From Candidatus Zixiibacteriota bacterium (GTDB lineage Bacteria; Zixibacteria; MSB-5A5; JAABVY01), in the NCBI GenBank assembly GCA_014730285.1, contig WJIM01000170.1:1-16930 (forward strand): DNA of 16,930 nt, given 5' to 3'. The translations under genes and the position numbers were made by a program. Below, piece after piece: positions 7,219-13,445 of the stretch. Position 1 is the first letter of the stretch. Each line of letters opens with the position of its first letter. The notes beneath the pieces were generated by a model. It had not been told where the DNA came from, made no database searches, and saw only the letters and a list, made by a program, of their open reading frames with translations.

Positions 7219-7247
7219 TTGACAAGCGGGTGTGCGGGAAGTAATTT
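7219..7247 (+). promoter_or_regulatory. Strong predicted ligA promoter placed for a leaderless mRNA
   Basis: A perfect TTGACA (7219-7224) and TAATTT (7242-7247) are separated by 17 bases. The usual seven-base distance puts transcription start on the A of the ligA ATG (7254). An in-frame TAG at 7248-7250 rules out an upstream ligA start, and only a weak AGGG precedes the ATG. Confidence 0.55.
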
Positions 7248-7253
7248 TAGGGC

Positions 7254-9278
7254 ATGCCGGATGATAAAGTCAAAAAGGAAATCGATAAGCTGGTCGAAGA
7301 AATCAACCAGCACAACTATAGATATTATGTTCTCGATGATCCCGAGATAAGCGATGCCGAATACGACCGCCTGTTCGACCGTCTGGCTGAGCTCGAGAAG
7401 AAACATCCCGAGCTGAAGCGTCCCGATTCGCCGACACAGCGTGTGGGCGCCGAACCGGCTGAGAAGTTCAACTCGGTAAAGCATTCTGTACCGATGTTGA
7501 GCCTGGGCAAGTGCAACACCGAAGAGGAATTCGACGATTTCGTCAGGCGCTGCAACGATGAACTGGCCGGGGATGCGGATAAGATCGAGTATCATGTGGA
7601 GCCGAAGTTTGACGGCCTGGCGGTTGAGCTTGTATACAAAAACGGCATACTGGAAATCGGTTCAACTCGCGGCAATGGTGTCACCGGCGAGGAGATAACC
7701 GAAAACCTGAAGACAGTGCGCACTATTCCGCTGAAGCTGCGAGCCGAAAAGCCGCCGAAGCTTTTGGAGGTGCGGGGCGAGGTTATCATGCACAAAGATG
7801 ACTTCGAAAAGATGAACAAGAAGCGTGAGGAAGAGGCGCTCGATCTTTTTGCCAATCCGCGCAATGCCGCCGCGGGATCGCTGCGTCAGCTCGACCCCAA
7901 GATCACGGCCTCGCGGCCGCTCAGGTTTTTCGCCTACGGAATCGGCCTGATCGAGGGTGAGTCATTCGAAAAACTGGGAGATGCACTGGAGTATGTGGAA
8001 GAGTGTGGTTTTATAATCTCCGATGAATCGGAGATTAACGACGATCCCGAAAATATCAAAAAGAAATATTATGCCCTTCTGGATCAACGGACTGATGTGC
8101 AGTATGATATGGACGGCGCTGTAATCAAGGTCAACTCGTTTCGTCAGCAGTCCAAGATGGGTGAGTTGTCGCGCTCTCCCCGCTGGGCGACAGCCTGGAA
8201 ATTCCCGCCGGCCGAAGAAACCACCAAAGTGGAAGATATCTTCGTACAGGTCGGCAGAACGGGAATTATAACGCCTGTCGCCGCACTGAAGCCGGTACGA
8301 GTCAGCGGGGTTGAGGTGCGCAGGGCATCTCTTCACAACGAGGATGAGCTTCGCAAGAAGGATATACGGATTGGCGATACTGTCGTTATAAGACGCGCCG
8401 GGGATGTTATCCCGGAGGTGGTGAAAGCGGTCAAGTCCAAACGAAGCGGTGATGAGAAGGAATTCGAGATGCCGGATAAATGTCCGGTCTGCGGCCAGCC
8501 TGCCACCCGTTTGGAGGGTGAGGCCTACTATCGCTGTACCAATATCGCCTGCCCTGCCCAGGTCAAGGAGCGGATAATTCACTTTGCATCAAAGTCCGGC
8601 GTGGATATTGATGGTCTGGGAGACAAGCTGATCGAACAGATGGTCGAGAAGGATTTGATCAACACTCCGGCTGACCTTTATTCTCTCAAAAAATATGATG
8701 TCCTTAAGCTTGAGCGGATGGCAGATAAGAGCGCGCAGAATATTATCGATGCCATCGATGCCAGCCGCAAGCCGGAACTCAGACAGCTTATTCATGCGCT
8801 GGGAATTCGTAATGTGGGCGAACATCTGGCGGATGTACTGGCATCTTATTTCGGCTCGCTGGAAAATCTGATGCAGGCCGATTATGACGAGCTGTCCGAG
8901 ATAAACGAGGTCGGCCCGACAATAGCGGATTCTATCGTGAACTTTTTCAAGAATGACCAGAATAAAAAGATGATAGAGCGGCTTAAAGAGGGCGGCATGA
9001 AGTTCCCGACTGTCGAAAAAAAGCAAGCATTCACCCCGCTTGAGGGGCAGACATTCGTACTGACCGGATCGCTCTCGAATTATTCAAGGCGGCAGGCCAA
9101 GGAGGCGCTGGAAAAACTGGGCGCGAAAGTGACATCATCAGTATCGAAAAAAACCGATCATGTTGTGGTCGGGGCCGATCCCGGCTCCAAATATGACAAG
9201 GCCAGAAAACTGGACATAGATATAATGGACGAAAACAAATTCGAGGAATTTCTGAAGAAATATGAACGCAAACAATAA
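7254..9278 (+). CDS. ligA: NAD-dependent DNA ligase LigA
   Basis: 674 aa, full length for the family. Domain Ia with the NAD-binding HNYRYYVLDDPEISDAEYD block lies near residues 20-38. The adenylation domain carries the nucleophile Lys118 in KFDG, where most homologues have KIDG or KLDG. The OB fold (about 320-400) is followed by a four-cysteine zinc site (C410, C413, C428, C433), tandem helix-hairpin-helix motifs (about 445-585, including GIRNVGEHLA) and a C-terminal BRCT domain (about 592-674). It seals nicks in replication and repair using NAD. It lies 53 bases after dnaE in the same direction. An in-frame TAG just upstream fixes the start. It may be read through from the lexA cassette but also has its own near-consensus promoter. 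Confidence 0.97.
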   Translation: MPDDKVKKEIDKLVEEINQHNYRYYVLDDPEISDAEYDRLFDRLAELEKKHPELKRPDSPTQRVGAEPAEKFNSVKHSVPMLSLGKCNTEEEFDDFVRRCNDELAGDADKIEYHVEPKFDGLAVELVYKNGILEIGSTRGNGVTGEEITENLKTVRTIPLKLRAEKPPKLLEVRGEVIMHKDDFEKMNKKREEEALDLFANPRNAAAGSLRQLDPKITASRPLRFFAYGIGLIEGESFEKLGDALEYVEECGFIISDESEINDDPENIKKKYYALLDQRTDVQYDMDGAVIKVNSFRQQSKMGELSRSPRWATAWKFPPAEETTKVEDIFVQVGRTGIITPVAALKPVRVSGVEVRRASLHNEDELRKKDIRIGDTVVIRRAGDVIPEVVKAVKSKRSGDEKEFEMPDKCPVCGQPATRLEGEAYYRCTNIACPAQVKERIIHFASKSGVDIDGLGDKLIEQMVEKDLINTPADLYSLKKYDVLKLERMADKSAQNIIDAIDASRKPELRQLIHALGIRNVGEHLADVLASYFGSLENLMQADYDELSEINEVGPTIADSIVNFFKNDQNKKMIERLKEGGMKFPTVEKKQAFTPLEGQTFVLTGSLSNYSRRQAKEALEKLGAKVTSSVSKKTDHVVVGADPGSKYDKARKLDIDIMDENKFEEFLKKYERKQ

Positions 9279-10347
9279 AAGCAAATCGGCGAAATTAATG
9301 GACATCGCCATGCCCTTTATTGCTGTGATCCTGGGTCTGGCATTTTGCTATTTCGCGGCTCCGGTGATTGTGCCGGTTATTATCGGCATCAGTTTAGCTT
9401 ATGTCTTCTACCCGGCGGTGAAATTTCTGAAGCGCCTGAAAATCCCGCATCTGGCGGCGCTGTTTATCGTAACGATCGTCACTCTGGTGCTTTTCGCGGG
9501 TATCTCAATCGTGATCTACTATCAGGGTACCGAGTTCATAAAATCAATTCCGGCGCTGAAAGCGGATCTGGAAACATTTCTGGTCGAAAAATTTGCCAAA
9601 TTCCGGCAGACAGTTAATAATATCTTCCCCGATCTGATTCCGCAGGGAGAGGGTAAACGTCTGGTGAATAACGCCCTCCAAAATCTTGATTATCAAAAAG
9701 TGGGGGAGCTTGTTTTCCGAGGATTGGGCTCGGTCTTTTCATTCTTCGGGAATATCATTCTAATCAGCATAATAGCCTTCTTCCTGGTAATGGAGGCAGA
9801 TGTTTTCAAGCGCAATCTCACACTTGCATTCGGCAAAGAGAATCAGCTTGTGACCGGGCAGATTATGACCGAGATAAACCGCCAGATATCATCATATTTT
9901 GCACTGAAATTCATAATTACAGTGGGGCTTGCCATTGTCTATACTGCCGGGCTCTTGCTGATGCGTATCGACTACGCTTATATCTGGGGCCCGCTGGCGG
10001 CAGTAATCACGCTGATTCCCATCATCGGCGCTTATGCCGGTGGTATACCGCCCATGATTGTGGCGGTAATCCAGTACGATTCGGCTATCTGGTTTCTGTG
10101 GGTGTCGCTGTTCTTCCTGGTGGTTCAGTTTATCGAATCCTATATAGTCAGTCCCAAGGTTTTCGGCGATCAGGCCAACCTTAACCTCACGACTGTCATA
10201 GTCTCGACAATTCTGTGGGGCTGGATGTGGGGTATTATCGGGATTATCCTGGCGGTACCGATGACTGCGGCAGTAAAGGTGATTTGCTCACATATCGAAC
10301 AACTCCATCCGATAGCTCGGATTCTGGAAGGCCGGATAAAGTTTTAG
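9262..10347 (+). CDS. AI-2E family (PerM/YhhT-like) membrane transporter
   Basis: 361 aa with about eight predicted transmembrane helices, roughly 16-34, 35-50, 64-88, 155-177, 215-236, 240-272, 275-298 and 307-340. Between the third and fourth lies a soluble insert, also typical of the family. The diagnostic C-terminal part is clear: PIIGAYAGGIPPMIVAV, then ESYIVSPKVFGDQANLNL, then a WGWMWGIIGIILAVPMTA block. Members are described as autoinducer-2 exporters, Na+/H+ antiporters or permeases of unknown substrate, so the transported compound cannot be named. The first 17 bases overlap the end of ligA, implying coupled translation. A later ATG at 9299 is a possible shorter start. The gene ends the rightward block and is followed by a terminator. 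Confidence 0.9.
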   Translation: MNANNKSKSAKLMDIAMPFIAVILGLAFCYFAAPVIVPVIIGISLAYVFYPAVKFLKRLKIPHLAALFIVTIVTLVLFAGISIVIYYQGTEFIKSIPALKADLETFLVEKFAKFRQTVNNIFPDLIPQGEGKRLVNNALQNLDYQKVGELVFRGLGSVFSFFGNIILISIIAFFLVMEADVFKRNLTLAFGKENQLVTGQIMTEINRQISSYFALKFIITVGLAIVYTAGLLLMRIDYAYIWGPLAAVITLIPIIGAYAGGIPPMIVAVIQYDSAIWFLWVSLFFLVVQFIESYIVSPKVFGDQANLNLTTVIVSTILWGWMWGIIGIILAVPMTAAVKVICSHIEQLHPIARILEGRIKF

Positions 10348-10369
10348 CGAACTCTATTTGCTTTATATA

Positions 10370-10396
10370 AAAACGCCCGCATCACACGGGCGTTTT
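10370..10396. terminator. Bidirectional intrinsic terminator between converging operons
   Basis: AAAACGCCCG (10370-10379) pairs perfectly with CGGGCGTTTT (10387-10396) around a 7-base loop. A or T runs flank both sides, so it can stop transcription from the AI-2E-family gene and from the dehydrogenase gene that faces it. Confidence 0.9.
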
Positions 10397-10415
10397 ATTT
10401 TCAAAAAATCTAAAT

Positions 10416-11537
10416 CTACTTAATATGGTCTGCGACAGCCTGGGCAACCTCAATCGAAGTATTAGTCCCACCCATATCATAGGTGCGGAACTTTCCTTCT
10501 TTTATTACCGCAGCAATCGCTTTATCAACGGCAGCGCCTTTATCCACCTCGCCCAGCCAATCCAGCATCAGCTTACATGAGATCAGCATAGCGGTTGGAT
10601 TGACCTTGTACTGTCCGGCATACTTGGGCGCGGAACCATGCGTAGGCTCGAAGACAGCGTAGTCGTCGCCGATATTTCCAGAGGCGGCGAATCCGAGTCC
10701 GCCCACAAGCTGTGCGCAGAGATCGGAGACAATATCACCGAACATATTCGAGGTTGCGATGACGCCATAATCGAAAGGATTCTTGATCAGCCACATACAC
10801 ATGGCATCGATATTAGTCTCCCACAGTTCGATATCCGGGTAATCCTGTGCCACTTTACGCGCTGTGCGTACCATAAGGCCGGAGGTCTCACGGATAACGT
10901 TGGGCTTCTCGACAATCGTAACCGTCTTGTAGCCGAACTTTTTGGCGTATTCGAAAGCATCGGTGATAATATTGCGGGCAGCATGCTCTGAAATTATTCT
11001 CATAGATACCGCAACATTCTCGAGGCCGTATTTTTTGAAGCGTGAAATTTTCTTATTGTTCTTTTCGATTACATTAAAGACCTCTTCCGGGAAGGGGAAG
11101 AACTCTACTCCGGCATACAAATCCTCTGTGTTTTCACGGAAAACCACCAGATCGATGCCGTCTTTGTAGTTCAGCGGATTGCCGGGATAGGCTTTACAGG
11201 GACGCAGGTTGGTTCTCAGGTCGAATTCCTGACGAAGGCGCACGATGGGCGAGGAATAAACCAGGTTCTTGCCCTGAAGTTCCGGCACCAGCTCTTTCTC
11301 GGCCTCCTCCTTGGGCTTGGATGTGATAGCGCCGAAAAGTGCGCAATCGGTATCTTTCAACAGGTCAACTGTGCGCTGGGGAAGCGGATCTCCCTCTTTG
11401 CACCAGAACTCCCAGCCGATATCGCCATGGATATACTCGGCATCCAGTCCGACTTTGTCCAGCACAATTTTGGCGGCTTCCATAACGTCAACACCAACCC
11501 CGTCACCGGGCAGCCAGGCGATTCTCTTTTTAGCCAC
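10416..11537 (-). CDS. Isocitrate/isopropylmalate-type NAD(P)-dependent dehydrogenase, most likely isocitrate dehydrogenase
   Basis: 373 aa. The family catalyses oxidative decarboxylation of 2R,3S-hydroxyacids such as isocitrate, 3-isopropylmalate or homoisocitrate. The arginines that grip the substrate are present (R102, R112 and R134 in FRENTEDLYAG), with Tyr141, Lys211 and the metal-binding aspartates 243, 268 and 272. The substrate loop reads SSPIVRLR, closer to archaeal isopropylmalate/homoisocitrate enzymes than to the SxN of classical IDH. The coenzyme loop is GSAPKYAGQYKVNP; Lys305-Tyr306 and Val312 match NADP-type IDH, but the later YDMGGT segment is of the NAD type. The start is GTG at 11537, after AGGAGGA four bases upstream, and it shares a base with the upstream stop (TAGTG). 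It is the last gene of an envelope operon, an odd neighbourhood for it. The family is certain; the exact substrate and coenzyme are not. Confidence 0.9.
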   Translation of the reverse strand: MAKKRIAWLPGDGVGVDVMEAAKIVLDKVGLDAEYIHGDIGWEFWCKEGDPLPQRTVDLLKDTDCALFGAITSKPKEEAEKELVPELQGKNLVYSSPIVRLRQEFDLRTNLRPCKAYPGNPLNYKDGIDLVVFRENTEDLYAGVEFFPFPEEVFNVIEKNNKKISRFKKYGLENVAVSMRIISEHAARNIITDAFEYAKKFGYKTVTIVEKPNVIRETSGLMVRTARKVAQDYPDIELWETNIDAMCMWLIKNPFDYGVIATSNMFGDIVSDLCAQLVGGLGFAASGNIGDDYAVFEPTHGSAPKYAGQYKVNPTAMLISCKLMLDWLGEVDKGAAVDKAIAAVIKEGKFRTYDMGGTNTSIEVAQAVADHIK

Positions 11538-12448
11538 TACTCCTCCTTTAACAGCGAATATGTGAGTGAAATTCTATGCGTATCCCCAAGGTCCGATTTG
11601 AAGGGAACGTATGCGTAGTCGATATTGAATCCTTCCTGTTCAAAACCGAGTCCGAATGCCAGAGCCTTCTCATCGTAACCGCTCTGGAATCCGCTCCTCA
11701 AGAAAAACATCCGGTTGAGATTATACTCTCCGCCGAGATGAAAATGCGGATCGTCATCAGTGGGATATACAACATCTCCGGAAATCAGGAAGTCCTTTAT
11801 TCTGTAGGAGGCTCCCCCCCGCAGAATCCGCGGCAGGTCGTATTCCTCATCATCGAGCTTCAATGACGAGCCCAGATTGGAAAAACTGGCGCCAATCATA
11901 AGCTCCGGTCTGACCAGATACTGCATTCCCAAGTCGAAAGCCACGCCGGTTGAGGAGTATACATCCAGTTTTTCATAGACGATCTTCGATGTGACACCCA
12001 GCTTCAATTTTTCACCCAGGTTTCGGGCGATTGTGATTCCGGCCACGATATCATTAAGATCAAATAGGCCCTCCGGCTCGTCGGTAGGCCCGGAACGCCT
12101 CTCGATATCATCAACCGTACCATAATTCACGGATATTCCCAGGGCAAAATCCGAGGGATGGTAAACCAAACCGACATATTCACTGCGGTAATCGGCTATC
12201 CACTCGTTGTGAGCCGCGCCAACAGTGAAATAGGGAACATTCAAAATCCCCGCAGGATTGGAATAAAGTGTAAAGAAATCAGTTCCACTCGAACCCACTC
12301 CCTCGCCCATTGCGGCATGACGCGCCGAGGGAGAGACCAGCAGGGTTGAAAAGCCCGAGATATCATCTTTCCTGACCTGACCCGATAAAGAGCCCTGAAA
12401 TAGAGCCATGCACAGCATGATTATAATCGATATTTTCATTATCTTCAC
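11537..12448 (-). CDS. PorV/PorQ-family outer-membrane beta-barrel protein
   Basis: 303 aa from a GTG at 12448, which has AGAGG five bases upstream. An ATG at 12439 is the alternative and gives the cleaner signal peptide. A hydrophobic signal segment ends near residue 23. The mature protein starts with the family block SPSARHAAMGEGVGSSG and then LYSNPAGIL (about 39-69), the hallmark of PorV/PorQ (UPF0164-type) proteins. The rest alternates short beta strands ending in aromatic residues, as in a 14-strand FadL-like barrel, and finishes with a THRISLTYSLL strand. PorV acts in the type IX secretion system and PorQ-like homologues are common in the FCB group. It lies nine bases after a second, related gene, so the pair may be an old duplication. 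Its cargo is unknown. Confidence 0.85.
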   Translation of the reverse strand: MKIMKISIIIMLCMALFQGSLSGQVRKDDISGFSTLLVSPSARHAAMGEGVGSSGTDFFTLYSNPAGILNVPYFTVGAAHNEWIADYRSEYVGLVYHPSDFALGISVNYGTVDDIERRSGPTDEPEGLFDLNDIVAGITIARNLGEKLKLGVTSKIVYEKLDVYSSTGVAFDLGMQYLVRPELMIGASFSNLGSSLKLDDEEYDLPRILRGGASYRIKDFLISGDVVYPTDDDPHFHLGGEYNLNRMFFLRSGFQSGYDEKALAFGLGFEQEGFNIDYAYVPFKSDLGDTHRISLTYSLLKEE

Positions 12449-12457
12449 GATAACCTC

Positions 12458-13435
12458 TTATCTGAATTCAAAGCCAATGGTAAACAAATGATCCGGCGCT
12501 TCGCCGTCAATAGCCGTGACGAAGGCGTAATCAAGTTTGAATCTATAATAAATAAATGTTTTCGATATCCCGCCGCCAAAGGCCAGCCGTTCGTCGGCAT
12601 AACCCGCTCTGAGAGCCACAAGTTTATTGAACACATATTCTCCGCCGGCATAGATTTTTATATCATGATCCTCTATCTTGCGGAAATCAACGCTTACCAG
12701 GGTCGTGCTGTCCAGGGCCAATGCAGAGACGCCGCCCTTGAATCCCAGCAGCATATCCTCGTCCTGGGCAACCCCGATCTCGCCTCGTTCAGCCCAGAAA
12801 TCTCCGGTATTGAAGCGATGAGTTCCGCCCAGATTCTCGGCCACAAGACCGACTCTTACAACATCCAAAAACGCATCCGGCTCGAAAAAGTTCAATTTAT
12901 CCAAAACAGCCATTCCGCCCACATCGAAAGTCACCGTATTAGAGGTTATACCTGCTATGCTGGAAATGAAATACTTTCCGGTCGCCCCTACCATAAAGAT
13001 ATCGCCGAATTTTTTAGCGAATGACAAAGCAATGGTATTGTCGGAATAGGATAGATCGTCACCTGTAGGCGTACCCTCATTATCGCGTCCCACGAAATTG
13101 CCGTCGGAAGCATGAATCCATCCGCCTGCCACGGTGGCCTCCTCCAGAGCCTGAACACCAAATGCGACATAACCGAATTTGCGGTCGAAATCCATATGCC
13201 TGTAGGAAGCGCTGGCGGAATTCCATTTTAGCTGTGCCAGGCCGGCGGGGTTGTAGAACATGCCCGTGGCGTCATCGGAAACTGCCAGATATGTTCCGCC
13301 CATACCCATGACCCGGGCCGAGAAACCCAGCTTGAGGAAGGCCGCGGGTCCTCCGGCATTACCATCCTCGGCAAGCGCGCCTGAAGTCCCGGCCAGTGTT
13401 AGTATCATAAATATTGCAATTATTTTCTTCATCAT
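12458..13435 (-). CDS. PorV/PorQ-family outer-membrane beta-barrel protein (second copy)
   Basis: 325 aa with tandem ATGs at 13435 and 13432. The second is better spaced (six bases) from AGGAG, so the protein may start one residue later. A signal peptide runs to about residue 22 (TSGALA, then EDGNAGG). The family block is very clear: FLKLGFSARVMGMGG followed by AVSDDATGMFYNPAGLAQL (about 33-69). Repeated strand pairs follow, and the end (HLFTIGFEFR) is a terminal beta strand with the C-terminal aromatic/Arg pattern of outer-membrane barrels. It keeps the canonical GMGGxxxAxSDDA motif better than its neighbour. It sits ten bases after the propeller gene, which places barrel and possible cargo in one message. 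Confidence 0.88.
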   Translation of the reverse strand: MMKKIIAIFMILTLAGTSGALAEDGNAGGPAAFLKLGFSARVMGMGGTYLAVSDDATGMFYNPAGLAQLKWNSASASYRHMDFDRKFGYVAFGVQALEEATVAGGWIHASDGNFVGRDNEGTPTGDDLSYSDNTIALSFAKKFGDIFMVGATGKYFISSIAGITSNTVTFDVGGMAVLDKLNFFEPDAFLDVVRVGLVAENLGGTHRFNTGDFWAERGEIGVAQDEDMLLGFKGGVSALALDSTTLVSVDFRKIEDHDIKIYAGGEYVFNKLVALRAGYADERLAFGGGISKTFIYYRFKLDYAFVTAIDGEAPDHLFTIGFEFR

Positions 13436-13445
13436 ACACTCCTGC

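Noticed and set aside
7962..8582. 206-codon minus-strand open frame inside ligA
   Set aside because: It is wholly antisense to the OB-fold and zinc region of LigA, and no motif was seen.
12488..13024. 178-codon plus-strand open frame
   Set aside because: It is antisense to a PorV-like gene that has a signal peptide and family motif; the opposite frame has none.
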